The translations under genes and the position numbers were made by a program. The notes beneath the pieces were generated by a model that was not told the DNA's origin, did no database searches, and saw only the letters and a program-made list of their open reading frames with translations. 50,970 bases of DNA from JBHIEE01 sp046760445. Its GTDB lineage: Bacteria > Acidobacteriota > Aminicenantia > JdFR-78. Shown one piece after another: positions 42,371 through 50,970 of this stretch (position 1 is its first letter; every line of letters begins with the position of its first letter). The DNA lies in assembly GCA_046760445.1 (NCBI GenBank), contig JBHIEE010000005.1, positions 1 through 50,970 of the forward strand, in the 5' to 3' direction.

Positions 42371-43300
42371 TTGTTTTTTACTCGAAAACATCTCTTAGGA
42401 ATAAAAGATTTAAATAAAGATGAGATTTTGACTATTTTAGATGTTGCCGAGTCATTTAGAGAAATCTCAGCTCGAGAGATTAAAAAAGTTCCTACTCTTC
42501 GTGGAAAAACAGTTATTAATTTATTTTTTGAACCAAGTACAAGAACAAGAAGCTCATTTGAAATTGCGGCCAAAAGACTAAGCGCTGATATAATTAACTT
42601 TAGCTCTGTCACCAGTAGTGTTGCTAAAGGAGAAGCCTTAAAGGACACTGTTTTAAATTTAGAGGCAATGGCACCTGCTGTAATAATTATCAGGCACCCT
42701 GCCTCTGGCGCTCCTTACTTCCTCACCACTTTTTGTAAGTCTTCAATTATTAATGCAGGTGATGGCACTCATGAACATCCTTCTCAGGCTTTATTAGATG
42801 CTCTTACTATCAAACAAGAAAAAGGAGACTTTTCTAAATTAAAAGTGGTTATTGCAGGAGACATTCTCCATAGCCGAGTAGCTCGATCTAATATTTTTCT
42901 TTTGACTAAATTAGAAGCAAAAGTGGTATTAGTTGGTCCACCTCCATTAGTTCCCGTAGAGTTTGAAAAATTTGGAGCTGAGATTGAATACAATTTTGAC
43001 AGGGCAATAAATGAGGCTGATGTTATTATAATGTTAAGGATTCAACTTGAAAGACAAACCAAAAATTTTTTTCCTTCAATAAGAGAATATCGAAATCTAT
43101 ATAGTTTAACCAAAGAAAGAATGAAAAAAGCTAAGAAAGACGCAATAATTATGCATCCAGGCCCAATTAATCGGGGGATTGAGATTTCAGCTGAATTAGC
43201 TGACAGCTCTAAGTCTGTTATTCTCAAGCAAGTAGAAAATGGAATAGCGGTCAGGATGGCTATTTTATATCTTTTATTAGGAGGGGGAAAAATAGTATGA
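42371..43300 (+). CDS. pyrB: aspartate carbamoyltransferase catalytic subunit
   Basis: A 309-residue transcarbamoylase. It has the carbamoyl-phosphate motif FFEPSTRTRSSFEIAAKRL, then HPSQALLDAL in the hinge and HPGPINRGIE near the end. It catalyses the committed step of pyrimidine synthesis. No pyrI regulatory subunit follows. TTG start with an AGGAGGTGG site. Its last four bases overlap pyrC (ATGA). Confidence 0.95.
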   Translation: MFFTRKHLLGIKDLNKDEILTILDVAESFREISAREIKKVPTLRGKTVINLFFEPSTRTRSSFEIAAKRLSADIINFSSVTSSVAKGEALKDTVLNLEAMAPAVIIIRHPASGAPYFLTTFCKSSIINAGDGTHEHPSQALLDALTIKQEKGDFSKLKVVIAGDILHSRVARSNIFLLTKLEAKVVLVGPPPLVPVEFEKFGAEIEYNFDRAINEADVIIMLRIQLERQTKNFFPSIREYRNLYSLTKERMKKAKKDAIIMHPGPINRGIEISAELADSSKSVILKQVENGIAVRMAILYLLLGGGKIV

Positions 43301-44577
43301 GATTTCTTATAAAAAATGGCAGAGTAATTGATCCTTCATCCAAAATAGATGAAACTTTAGATATCCTCATTGATAAAGGAAAAATTATTGATTTAAAACC
43401 AAGAATTAATGACAGCAATGCCAAAATTATTGATGCTGCCAGATTAATTGTTGCTCCTGGATTTATTGATATGCATACTCACCTTAGAGAACCAGGAAGA
43501 GAAGACAAAGAGACAATAGAAACTGGCTCTAAAGCAGCAGCTAAAGGTGGATTCACTTCTATCTGTTGTATGCCCAATACTGATCCAGTGAACGACAACC
43601 GAGGAGTTACTGAATATATTATTTCTGAAGCCAAAAGAAAGGTATTAGTCAACATTTATCCTATAGCTGCTATCAGCCGCAATTTAAAAGGAGAAGAAAT
43701 GACTGATATGAGTGATTTAGTTGATGCTGGAGCAATTGCTTTTTCAGATGATGGCCAACCAGTAGCTGATAGTAATCTGATGAGGAGAGCCTTAGAATAC
43801 TCAAAATTAATAAATGTTCCTATTATAGACCATTGTGAAGATAAATCTTTAAGTCAAAATGGAGTAATGAATGAAGGGTATTATTCCTATCTTTTTGGTT
43901 TGACAGGGATCCCCTCTGTTTCAGAGGAAATAATGGTTGCTCGGGATCTGATATTGGCTGAAAAAACCCAAGCTAAATTTCATCTTGCCCATTTAAGCAC
44001 CGAAGGTTCAGTTAAACTTCTTCGTGAAGCAAAGAAAAAAGAAATAAAGGTCACTGCAGAAGTAACTCCTCATCATTTAGTTCTTCTTGATTCTTGTCTT
44101 GAGACCTATGACTCTAATCTTAAAGTAAATCCTCCTTTGAGGACCAAAAATGATGTCAAAGCCTTAGTTCAAGCAATAAAAGAAGGAACAATCGATGTTA
44201 TTGCTACTGATCATGCCCCTCATACAGAGGATGAAAAAAATGTTGAGTTTAATTATGCCCCTTTTGGAATAAATGGATTAGAGACTGCTGTTTCTCTTAT
44301 GCTGGATCAATTTGTAAATAAAGGAATTATTTCTATTGAGAGATTGATAGAACTTTTTTCAACTAATCCAGCTTCTATTCTCGGTTTAAAGAATAAAGGA
44401 AAAATTGCTATTGGACTGGATGCAGACTTAACTGTTCTTAATCTTCATAAAGAAGTTGTAGTAAATAAACACAAATTTCAATCCAAGAGTCGAAATAATC
44501 CATTTCATAACTGGAAGCTCAAAGGAATACCGGTTTTAACTATTGTCGGAGGCAAAATTGTCTGGAAAGAAAAATAG
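43297..44577 (+). CDS. pyrC: dihydroorotase
   Basis: A 426-residue type I dihydroorotase. The metal site motif is DMHTHLREPGREDKET. Downstream are DHCEDKSL, HLAHLSTEGSV and VIATDHAPHTEDEK, where the last aspartate is catalytic. It closes carbamoyl aspartate to dihydroorotate. Coupled to pyrB by an ATGA overlap, six bases before rnc. Confidence 0.95.
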   Translation: MRFLIKNGRVIDPSSKIDETLDILIDKGKIIDLKPRINDSNAKIIDAARLIVAPGFIDMHTHLREPGREDKETIETGSKAAAKGGFTSICCMPNTDPVNDNRGVTEYIISEAKRKVLVNIYPIAAISRNLKGEEMTDMSDLVDAGAIAFSDDGQPVADSNLMRRALEYSKLINVPIIDHCEDKSLSQNGVMNEGYYSYLFGLTGIPSVSEEIMVARDLILAEKTQAKFHLAHLSTEGSVKLLREAKKKEIKVTAEVTPHHLVLLDSCLETYDSNLKVNPPLRTKNDVKALVQAIKEGTIDVIATDHAPHTEDEKNVEFNYAPFGINGLETAVSLMLDQFVNKGIISIERLIELFSTNPASILGLKNKGKIAIGLDADLTVLNLHKEVVVNKHKFQSKSRNNPFHNWKLKGIPVLTIVGGKIVWKEK

Positions 44578-44583
44578 TTAAAA

Positions 44584-45336
44584 ATGAGAAAAAAAGAGCT
44601 CAGTTTTCTTGAAAAAACAATAGGATATAAATTTAAGAATAAAGATCTCCTTAAAAAAGCATTAACTCACAGCTCTTATGCTTATGAAAATATCGAAAAT
44701 AACATTGAGGATAATGAAACCCTTGAGTTTTTAGGCGATACAATCTTAGACTTTATTGTAGCTGAATATCTTTATCAAAATTTTCCTGAACTTTTAGAAG
44801 GCGAAATGTCAAAATTAAAATCATCTGCAGTGAGTGCTTCTTCTCTTTTTAATTTTGCTAAAAAAATTAATTTAGGTAAGTATCTTTTCTTAGGAAAAGG
44901 TGAGGAAAAAGGTGGAGGAAGGAAAAAAAAGACTATTTTAGCAGGAGCTTTTGAAGCTTTAATAGCAGCTATTTATCTTGATGGAGGAATAATTAATATC
45001 AAGAATTTTATTATTAAATTATTAACTCCTTTTTTTAAAAAATTAAAAGGAAAATCCCTATCAATTGACAATTATAAATCAGCGCTTCAAGAGTATTATC
45101 AGAAAAGAAATCTACCTCCTCCGGTTTATCAGACAATAGAAGAGGAAGGACCGGATCACAAAAAAATATTCAGTGTAGAAGTCCTGTGTGAAGGAAAATC
45201 ACTTGCTCAAGCCAAAGGAAGATCAAAAAAGAGTGCTGAACAAAAAGTAGCTAAAAAAGTTCTTCAAGAAACACTGGGGAAAAGAATTAGAGGATTAGGA
45301 ACTGAAACTTTTTTCTTTGAGAAAAAAAGAAAGTAA
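44584..45336 (+). CDS. rnc: ribonuclease III
   Basis: A 250-residue protein. The N-terminal endonuclease domain has the signature ETLEFLGDTILDFIVAEYL and a second acidic site, AGAFEALIAAIYLDGG. The C-terminal double-stranded RNA-binding domain has DNYKSALQEYYQKRNLPPP and AKGRSKKSAEQKVAKKVLQ. It cuts structured RNA, including rRNA precursors. It follows pyrC by six bases, presumably in the same transcript. Confidence 0.96.
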   Translation: MRKKELSFLEKTIGYKFKNKDLLKKALTHSSYAYENIENNIEDNETLEFLGDTILDFIVAEYLYQNFPELLEGEMSKLKSSAVSASSLFNFAKKINLGKYLFLGKGEEKGGGRKKKTILAGAFEALIAAIYLDGGIINIKNFIIKLLTPFFKKLKGKSLSIDNYKSALQEYYQKRNLPPPVYQTIEEEGPDHKKIFSVEVLCEGKSLAQAKGRSKKSAEQKVAKKVLQETLGKRIRGLGTETFFFEKKRK

Positions 45337-45350
45337 ATCACCAAAAAGAA

Positions 45351-45378
45351 TTGTACGAAGAAAAGCTTTAAATATAAT
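45351..45378 (+). promoter_or_regulatory. promoter of the archaemetzincin gene
   Basis: TTGTAC (45351-45356), 16 bp, TATAAT (45373-45378). Fourteen bases remain to the ATG at 45393, too few for a Shine-Dalgarno leader of normal size. Confidence 0.45.
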
Positions 45379-45392
45379 ATCAAATTATTCTA

Positions 45393-45929
45393 ATGAGAGA
45401 AAAAATATATCTCTTTCCTGTCGGGAAGGTTGAAATAAGTATTTTAAAGAAATTAGCACTTCAATTAGAAAGAAGATTTAACTATTCAGTAATTATTGGC
45501 AAAAAAATTAAAATACCTGCATCTTCTTTTAATTATCGGCGAAACCAGTATCTTTCTCCTGTAATTTTGACTCAGTTAAGGAAAAGTATTCCCTCTGACA
45601 CTATAAAATGCTTAGGAATTATTGATGTTGATTTATATGTTTCCCAATTAAACTTTGTCTTTGGCCAAGCAGAAATGGGAGGGAAAGTAGCTATTATTTC
45701 TTTAACTCGATTAAGGCCAGAATATTATAGTTTGAAAAGTAATCAGAAATTATTTGAGTTAAGAATTCTAAAAGAAGCTGTTCATGAATTAGGCCATTGT
45801 TTTGGTTTAAATCACTGTTCCAATCCAAAATGTGTTATGCACTTTTCAAATACCTTAATGGATACTGATATCAAATCAGATAAATTCTGCCCGAGTTGTC
45901 ATAAATTACTGGAGAAAAAGAATGATTGA
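45393..45929 (+). CDS. amzA: archaemetzincin-family zinc metallopeptidase
   Basis: A 178-residue protein with the metzincin zinc motif H131-E132-L-G-H135-C-F-G-L-N-H141-C. CVMHF follows with the Met-turn methionine M149, then CPSC for the second, cysteine-bound zinc. Archaemetzincins occur widely in archaea and patchily in bacteria; their substrates are unknown. It has no signal peptide, so it is cytoplasmic. It overlaps the next gene by eight bases. Confidence 0.93.
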   Translation: MREKIYLFPVGKVEISILKKLALQLERRFNYSVIIGKKIKIPASSFNYRRNQYLSPVILTQLRKSIPSDTIKCLGIIDVDLYVSQLNFVFGQAEMGGKVAIISLTRLRPEYYSLKSNQKLFELRILKEAVHELGHCFGLNHCSNPKCVMHFSNTLMDTDIKSDKFCPSCHKLLEKKND

Positions 45930-46260
45930 TTCTTATCAGTTTGGTCAAATGGTAATTAATGGCAAAGAATATCGTTCTGATTTAATAATTTTTCCTGACA
46001 GAGTACTTTCCTCCTGGTGGAGAAAAGAAGGTCATAGCCTATGTCAAGAAGACATCGAACAGATTTTATCCGAAAAACCCGAGTTACTAATTATTGGCAC
46101 AGGATATTATGGTCTGATGAAAGTTCCTCAGGAACTTAGAGAGTATATTCGCTCCCGTGAAATTGATTTAATCATAGATAAAACAAAAAAAGCGTCTGAA
46201 GTCTATAATAATTTATTTCAGAAAAAAAAGACTATTGCTGCCTTCCACCTAACCTGTTGA
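45922..46260 (+). CDS. Mth938/NDUFAF3-like domain protein
   Basis: A 112-residue protein of the MTH938 (DUF498) fold: INGKEYRSDLIIFPDRVLSS, then KPELLIIGTGYYGLMKVP and a final TIAAFHLTC. The human relative NDUFAF3 helps assemble respiratory complex I, but bacterial versions have no fixed role. Translationally coupled to the archaemetzincin gene, so a shared job is possible. Confidence 0.8.
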   Translation: MIDSYQFGQMVINGKEYRSDLIIFPDRVLSSWWRKEGHSLCQEDIEQILSEKPELLIIGTGYYGLMKVPQELREYIRSREIDLIIDKTKKASEVYNNLFQKKKTIAAFHLTC

Positions 46261-46282
46261 GAATATCACTAATTTCAGCGAA

Positions 46283-47302
46283 TTATCTGCTTATTAACTC
46301 ACTGACAAAATGAAGAGAAGGGATATTTTCACAAACGATTTTAACAGTAGCCATAATAGGAACAGCCAAAAGCATTCCAACAATTCCCCATAGCCAACCC
46401 CAGAAGATAAGGGAAATTATAACTACCAACGGACTTAAATCCAGGCTTTCTCCCAGTACTCGAGGTTCGACTACATTTCCCATTACCATTTGGACTACAA
46501 TAAGTAAAATTATAATCCACAAAGCAGGCCAGAGAGATTCAAATTGAATAATTGCCATCACTACAGGAGCAATGGTAGCTATAGCAGAACCCACATTAGG
46601 AATATAATTTAAAAGAAAGGTTAAAAACCCCCAGACAATAGGAAAATTAACTCCAAAAATAAATAATATAGTTCCAGCCAAAATACCAGTAATCAAACTA
46701 ATAAAGGTTTTCACAGACAGATACTTGTATACCTGATGGTCAATATTGGAAATAATCTCATTAATTCTTACCGAGTTTTTCCTCTTGAAACTTTTTTCAA
46801 GTTTAGCCCTCAGCTTCCCTCTCCCAGCTAAAATATAAACTAAAAAAAGAAGAACTAAAAAAAGATTGGCAATAAAGTTGAAAAAAGACCCTAAACTGGC
46901 GAGTAAAAATGAAGCAACAGCAGAAAAATTTAATTGTTTTGCCCAGTCAATTGGTTCCCACTTAGTAGTTGAAATTTCCCACCTCTGAACCAAATTGGTG
47001 AGCAAATCATTAAATTTTTTCCCATATTTTGGGAGTTCAGAAGCAAATGCTTTTCCACTGGAATAAAAAAGAAGGCCGAGTAAATAAAGTATCATAAAAG
47101 TAATAATTAAAATAAAAATAATGGAAATAGCTTTCGGTATCTTTTTCCGGGTTAAAAACTCTATCACTGGATTCAATAAAAAGGAAAGAAAAACAGCCAG
47201 TGAAAAAGGAATCAAAACCGGTTTAGCTAATCTCATAATAACACCGAGAACAACAACCACAATTATTCCTAAAAAAACAATAGTTAATTTATCTTCTCTC
47301 AT
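46283..47302 (-). CDS. AI-2E family transporter (YdiK/PerM type)
   Basis: A 339-residue membrane protein with about eight spans. The N-terminal pair is VLIPFSLAVFLSFLLNPVIE. The signature region is WGFLTFLLNYIPNVGSAIAT and GNVVEPRVLGESLDLSPLVV. The family includes AI-2 exporters and sodium/proton antiporters, so the substrate is open. Its promoter places the transcript start within about three bases of the ATG. Confidence 0.88.
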   Translation of the reverse strand: MREDKLTIVFLGIIVVVVLGVIMRLAKPVLIPFSLAVFLSFLLNPVIEFLTRKKIPKAISIIFILIITFMILYLLGLLFYSSGKAFASELPKYGKKFNDLLTNLVQRWEISTTKWEPIDWAKQLNFSAVASFLLASLGSFFNFIANLFLVLLFLVYILAGRGKLRAKLEKSFKRKNSVRINEIISNIDHQVYKYLSVKTFISLITGILAGTILFIFGVNFPIVWGFLTFLLNYIPNVGSAIATIAPVVMAIIQFESLWPALWIIILLIVVQMVMGNVVEPRVLGESLDLSPLVVIISLIFWGWLWGIVGMLLAVPIMATVKIVCENIPSLHFVSELISR

Positions 47303-47312
47303 TGTTTTTTGA

Positions 47313-47341
47313 ATTATAATTCATTATTTCTGTTAAGTCAA
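47313..47341 (-). promoter_or_regulatory. promoter of the AI-2E transporter gene
   Basis: On the minus strand TTGACT (47336-47341), 17 bp, perfect TATAAT (47313-47318), ten bases before the ATG at 47302. No Shine-Dalgarno. Confidence 0.75.
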
Positions 47342-47486
47342 AATCTTTCTGAGAACAGCAAAATTTTAAGTAACACTTCCCTTTACTTAGAAAAAGTGGG
47401 ACTTTTTGAACTATTGTTCGAATTCAATACTTTCCAATTCTTAAAGAATTCAATCTTGCTTTATAATTTGGCAGTTTTCCAATCTC

Positions 47487-47515
47487 TTGACACAAGTCAC
47501 AAACCAGAGTAGACT
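47487..47515 (+). promoter_or_regulatory. promoter of the DUF362 gene
   Basis: Perfect TTGACA (47487-47492), 17 bp, TAGACT (47510-47515). The ATG at 47526 is ten bases past the -10. A longer frame from 47487 would begin inside the -35 and is rejected. Confidence 0.6.
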
Positions 47516-47525
47516 TAAAAAAGAG

Positions 47526-48422
47526 ATGGCTAAATCAAGAATAGTCATCGTAAAAGGAAAAAATGTGATTAGGAATGGAAATGAGTTAAATCCCTATATT
47601 CTGTTTCGAATGTTAGAAAAAGGAATATCTCTTTTAACTCAAACAAATGACTTCCGAGAAGGATTAAGTTCTTTTTACAGACCTCGAGATCGAGTCGGAA
47701 TAAAGATTAATACTATTGCTGGAAAAAAACTTTCCACACAGCCTCGATTAGCATTTGGAGTTGCTCATCTTTTAGAGAAATCAGGAATTAAGAAGAGAAA
47801 TATTATTATTTGGGATCGAACTAATCGAGAACTGAAAAAAGCGGGTTATCGCCTTAATTTCAGCGGCAGTGGGGTAAAAATATTTGGAACTGATACCAAA
47901 GGAGTTGATTATGACCTTGATTTAACCATTCATTTAAATATTGGCAGTCGCTTGTCCCGAATCCAATCTTCCTTAACTGATACTTCAGTTAGTTTAGCCA
48001 TCTTAAAAGACCATGGTTTAGCAGGAATAACGGCTGGAATGAAAAATTATTTCGGAACAATTCATAATCCAAACAAATACCATGATTATAATTGTAATCC
48101 ATTTGTTGCTGAATTAAATGATATTAATTTAATTAAAAATAAAAATAAATTATCTATTCTTGATGCTTTAATTGTCCAGTATCACCGAGGTCCATCGTAT
48201 CATCCTCAATGGGCTGAAAAATATGAAAGCCTTGTTTTTGGGACTGATCCAGTAGCTACGGATTTCATTGGCTGGCAAATAATTGAAAAATTAAGAACAA
48301 AAAAAGGACTACCTTCTTTAAAAGAAGAGAAAAGAGAACCAGCTTATCTTTTTACAGCAGCTGAAATGGGACTTGGAAAAGCTGATCTAAATCAAATTCA
48401 ATTAATTGAAACTGAAATTTAA
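47526..48422 (+). CDS. DUF362 family protein
   Basis: A 298-residue protein of the DUF362 family: an early DRVGIKINTIAG segment, LKDHGLAGITAGMKNYFGTI in the middle and VFGTDPVATDFIGWQII near the end. Many DUF362 proteins are fused to ferredoxin domains or carry a Tat signal; this one has neither. Function unknown. It is followed after 17 bases by the AmrS-type radical SAM gene, a neighbourhood that suggests a shared redox role. Confidence 0.8.
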   Translation: MAKSRIVIVKGKNVIRNGNELNPYILFRMLEKGISLLTQTNDFREGLSSFYRPRDRVGIKINTIAGKKLSTQPRLAFGVAHLLEKSGIKKRNIIIWDRTNRELKKAGYRLNFSGSGVKIFGTDTKGVDYDLDLTIHLNIGSRLSRIQSSLTDTSVSLAILKDHGLAGITAGMKNYFGTIHNPNKYHDYNCNPFVAELNDINLIKNKNKLSILDALIVQYHRGPSYHPQWAEKYESLVFGTDPVATDFIGWQIIEKLRTKKGLPSLKEEKREPAYLFTAAEMGLGKADLNQIQLIETEI

Positions 48423-48439
48423 ATTAAGGTGATAGAAAA

Positions 48440-49570
48440 ATGGGTAAAATTTCAAGACGAAATTTTTTGAAAACAATTGGCGGAGCAGGCTTAATAGCCT
48501 CAACAGGAATGAGTAACTTTTTAGTTGATTTATATGCTTTCAACTCTTCTGTCAATTTATCTAAGGTAGAAGCCTGGTTTTACAAAAAACTTCTTGAGAA
48601 AGAAATCGAATGTGAGCTTTGTCCCAGACATTGTAAATTGGGTGATAAAGAAAGAGGTTATTGTGGAGTCAGAGAAAATATAGAAGGAAAATACTATACT
48701 TTAGTTTATGGAAAAGTCTGCGCTGCACATATTGATCCTATTGAGAAAAAACCATTCTTTCATTTCTTACCTGGAACAAATGCTTTTTCTATTGCTACTG
48801 CTGGTTGCAATGTGAATTGTAAATTCTGCCAGAATTGGCAAATTTCTCAGGTGAGACCCGAACAAGTAGAAAATTTTGACCTTCCTCCTCGGGATGTTCC
48901 AAGATATTGTCAAAAATATAGATGCCCTACCATTGCTTATACCTATACGGAACCAGTAATATTCTATGAATATATGTACGATACTTCAAAAATAGCTTCT
49001 CAAAAAAGAATAAGAAATGTAGTTGTTACTGGAGCTCATATAAGTCCTGAACCAATGGAAAAACTAACAGGAGTGGTGGATGCTATAAAAATAGATTTAA
49101 AAGCATTTTCAGAAGAGTTTTATCACCAGTATGTTCGAGGTGAATTAAAGCCGGTCTTGGAAGCAATTAAAATAGTTAAAAAAAGTGGAAAATGGATGGA
49201 ATTAGTTTATTTGGTCATTCCTACTTTAAATGATAGTTCTGAAGAGATTCAGAAAATGTGTCAATGGATTTTGAAAGAAGTAGGACCTGATGTACCTCTT
49301 CATTTCTCTCGTTTTCATCCGATGTATTTAATTAAAAATTTACCATCCACTCCTGTCTCTACTTTAGAAAGAGTTCGTAATATTGCTTTAAAGGAAGGCA
49401 TTAATTATGTCTATATTGGAAATATACCTGGTCATAAGGGTGAAAGTACTTACTGTCCGCAATGTAAAAATACAGTAATCAAAAGATTCGCTTACCAAAT
49501 TCTTGAAAATAATCTCAAAAAAGAAAAATGTAAATATTGTAGCTATCCAATACCAGGGGTCTGGAGCTGA
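48440..49570 (+). CDS. amrS: AmrS-type radical SAM enzyme with Tat signal
   Basis: A 376-residue radical SAM protein. It starts with a twin-arginine signal (SRRNFLKTIGGAGLIAST). CELCPRHCKLGDKERGYCG follows, then the radical SAM cluster site C123-x3-C127-x2-C130 (CNVNCKFCQNW), GAHISPE, and two CxxC pairs at the end (CPQC, CKYC). It belongs to the radical SAM branch of the AmmeMemoRadiSam system, whose reaction is unknown. The amrA (AMMECR1) and amrB (Memo) partners are not in the window. A Tat signal on an enzyme that needs SAM and electrons is odd but seen in relatives. Confidence 0.88.
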   Translation: MGKISRRNFLKTIGGAGLIASTGMSNFLVDLYAFNSSVNLSKVEAWFYKKLLEKEIECELCPRHCKLGDKERGYCGVRENIEGKYYTLVYGKVCAAHIDPIEKKPFFHFLPGTNAFSIATAGCNVNCKFCQNWQISQVRPEQVENFDLPPRDVPRYCQKYRCPTIAYTYTEPVIFYEYMYDTSKIASQKRIRNVVVTGAHISPEPMEKLTGVVDAIKIDLKAFSEEFYHQYVRGELKPVLEAIKIVKKSGKWMELVYLVIPTLNDSSEEIQKMCQWILKEVGPDVPLHFSRFHPMYLIKNLPSTPVSTLERVRNIALKEGINYVYIGNIPGHKGESTYCPQCKNTVIKRFAYQILENNLKKEKCKYCSYPIPGVWS

Positions 49571-49596
49571 ATAATTCTTTAAAAGGATAATAAGAT

Positions 49597-50970
49597 TTGG
49601 ATACAGCCCGAGAATTAGAGCTTCTCATCAGGTCAAGATATCCCATAATTTATCTTGAAACTTGGGAAGAAGAACGAACTGAACATTTACTTAAAATTGT
49701 TGCTCAGAAACTCGGAAAATATCTTTTTATCTGGACATCAACCAAAGGTTTATTCCGTTTAGATATTCAAGATTCAATATATAATACTGCCCATCCCTTA
49801 AGTGCTCTTTCTCATATATACTCTTCTGACTTAACTGCTCTTTATCTTCTAAAAGACTTTCACCAATACTTAGATGACCCTGTTGTCATCAGAAAGTTAA
49901 GAGATATTTCTACGATTTTTGAGAAGAATGATGGATGTGTCATTATTTCTGCTCCTGAAGTAAAAATTCCCCCTGAACTATCAAAGGCAGTGGTTCATTT
50001 AGAACTAATGCTACCTTCTCGAGAAGAACTCAGAAAGGTAATTATTGAAGTAGCTGAAGAATTAAAGAATGAAGTCAATATTAATATTGAAGTAAACTTA
50101 GAAGAATTAAACCAAATGGCAGAGAGATTGAAAGGATTAACCATAGGTGAAGCAAGAAGAACAATTTATCAAGCAATTTTACGAGATAATAGACTAACTA
50201 AAGAAGACCTGGATCAATTATTAAAAACTAAAAAAGAAATAATTGAAAAAGGGTCTATTCTTGAGTTTTACTATCGCGAAGATTCCCTTTCCTCTGTAGG
50301 AGGAATGGAAAATCTAAAATCCTGGTTAAGTAAAAGAAAGAAAGCTTTCAGCGAGAAAGCAAGAAAATTTGGATTAGAACCACCCAAAGGAATGCTAATC
50401 ATTGGTGTGCAGGGATGTGGAAAAAGCCTGATGGCAAAAGCAGTAGCCAGAGACTGGAACTTACCTCTTTTGAAATTGGATGCTGGTAAAATTTATGACA
50501 AATATATTGGCCAATCAGAAAAAAATCTGCGCCAAGCTCTAAAAATAGCTGAAAGTATGGCTCCTGTCGTTCTCTGGATAGATGAAATCGAAAAAGGTTT
50601 TTCTTATTCAAAATTTTCAGAAGCTGATAGTGGGCTATCAAAAAGGATTTTTGGCACTTTTTTAACTTGGCTTCAAGAGAAAAAGAAACTGGTGTTTGTT
50701 GTCGCTACTTCAAATGATATCCACTCCTTGCCGCCAGAATTTCTTAGAAAAGGGAGATTTGACGAGATATTTTTTGTTGATTTACCCAATTATCAAGAAA
50801 GAAAAGAAATATTTAATATTCATCTCAAAAAAAGAGAGCGAAATCCAGAAAATTTTGATCTTGACTTGTTAGCAAAAAAGACTGAAAGCTTCAGTGGAGC
50901 AGAGATTGAGCAGGTAATTATTTCTGCTTTATACAGTGCGTTTTCTGGTTCAGGTAATTTAAACACTGAA
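49597..50970 (+). CDS. Ycf46-like AAA ATPase, 3' end beyond window
   Basis: An open frame of 458 codons that runs off the window. The N-terminal 220 residues resemble the Ycf46 regulatory part (ELELLIRSRYPIIYLETWEE and GLTIGEARRTIYQAI). The AAA domain has Walker A GVQGCGKSLMAKAVA, Walker B VVLWIDEIEKGF, sensor 1 VVATSND and an arginine-finger segment RKGRFDEIFFVDLP. Chloroplast and cyanobacterial Ycf46 proteins are linked to CO2 response, but in other bacteria the role is unknown. TTG start at 49597 after AAGGAT, 26 bases past amrS. Confidence 0.85.
   Translation, partial: MDTARELELLIRSRYPIIYLETWEEERTEHLLKIVAQKLGKYLFIWTSTKGLFRLDIQDSIYNTAHPLSALSHIYSSDLTALYLLKDFHQYLDDPVVIRKLRDISTIFEKNDGCVIISAPEVKIPPELSKAVVHLELMLPSREELRKVIIEVAEELKNEVNINIEVNLEELNQMAERLKGLTIGEARRTIYQAILRDNRLTKEDLDQLLKTKKEIIEKGSILEFYYREDSLSSVGGMENLKSWLSKRKKAFSEKARKFGLEPPKGMLIIGVQGCGKSLMAKAVARDWNLPLLKLDAGKIYDKYIGQSEKNLRQALKIAESMAPVVLWIDEIEKGFSYSKFSEADSGLSKRIFGTFLTWLQEKKKLVFVVATSNDIHSLPPEFLRKGRFDEIFFVDLPNYQERKEIFNIHLKKRERNPENFDLDLLAKKTESFSGAEIEQVIISALYSAFSGSGNLNTE

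Noticed and set aside
42331..42648. 105-codon minus-strand open frame opposite pyrB
   Set aside because: Fully antisense to pyrR/pyrB coding sequence and without homology I know.
47309..47512. 67-codon plus-strand frame before the DUF362 gene
   Set aside because: It runs through both promoters of this divergent region and has low-complexity composition.

Overview
The window is about 51 kb of AT-rich, gene-dense chromosome from a bacterium with a Gram-negative envelope. The envelope evidence is a TonB protein, apolipoprotein N-acyltransferase (Lnt), a predicted outer-membrane barrel, a lipoprotein hydrolase, a Tat signal and many Sec signal peptides. No transposase, phage gene, CRISPR array or rRNA is visible. 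Gene content (secreted M14, M28 and amidohydrolase enzymes, a compact TCA cluster, AmrS, archaemetzincin, zinc-ribbon proteins) and long AT-rich intergenic hairpins suggest an uncultured anaerobic heterotroph, perhaps of the Aminicenantes/Acidobacteriota kind. That placement is a low-confidence inference.

Layout. 1-2.4 kb: two tandem paralogous membrane proteins, a HepT/MntA-type toxin-antitoxin pair and an FmdB zinc ribbon. 2.7-8.6 kb, minus strand: a secreted ARPP-1-like protein broken by an in-frame stop, TonB, a compositionally distinct glycosyltransferase, a small-multidrug-export-like protein behind a 13-codon upstream ORF, and an ECF sigma/anti-sigma pair. 8.7-13.5 kb, plus: hydantoinase/5-oxoprolinase subunits A and B and a divergent Nramp transporter without the usual metal-binding motifs. 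13.5-19.1 kb, minus: leuC-like, leuD-like, mdh, fumarase beta, sucC, sucD, a TCA module whose leuCD pair probably acts as aconitase or homoaconitase. 19.2-20.9 kb: serS and two tRNA-Ser genes (UGA, GCU). 21-26.6 kb: an amidohydrolase lipoprotein, an HD-GYP protein and an M14 carboxypeptidase. 26.8-28.4 kb: parAB. 28.7-33.5 kb, minus: a phosphodiesterase, then a secreted set of clan GH-A glycosidase, barrel protein and M28 peptidase. 33.6-39.2 kb: nfeD, stomatin, SPOR protein, lnt and prfB (RF2 with a programmed +1 frameshift). 39.2-47.3 kb: mazG, DUF1844, ribF, pyrR-pyrB-pyrC, rnc, archaemetzincin, an Mth938-like protein and an AI-2E-type transporter. 47.5 kb to the end: DUF362, a Tat-tagged AmrS-type radical SAM enzyme and a Ycf46-like AAA ATPase cut by the window edge.

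Regulation. Promoters of the TTGACA/T - 17 bp - TATAAT type can be read by eye before many genes. At several of them the -10 box lies only 6-10 bases before the start codon with no Shine-Dalgarno, which implies leaderless or nearly leaderless mRNAs. Operon-internal genes have ordinary AGGAGG-type sites.

No clearly new multi-gene system stands out. The best leads are the leaderless-start pattern, the divergent Nramp beside hyuAB, the interrupted ARPP-1 gene beside TonB, a degenerate CFI-box-like C-terminus on the glycosidase, palindromic sequences in the variable arms of both tRNA-Ser genes, and a family of long intergenic hairpin repeats.
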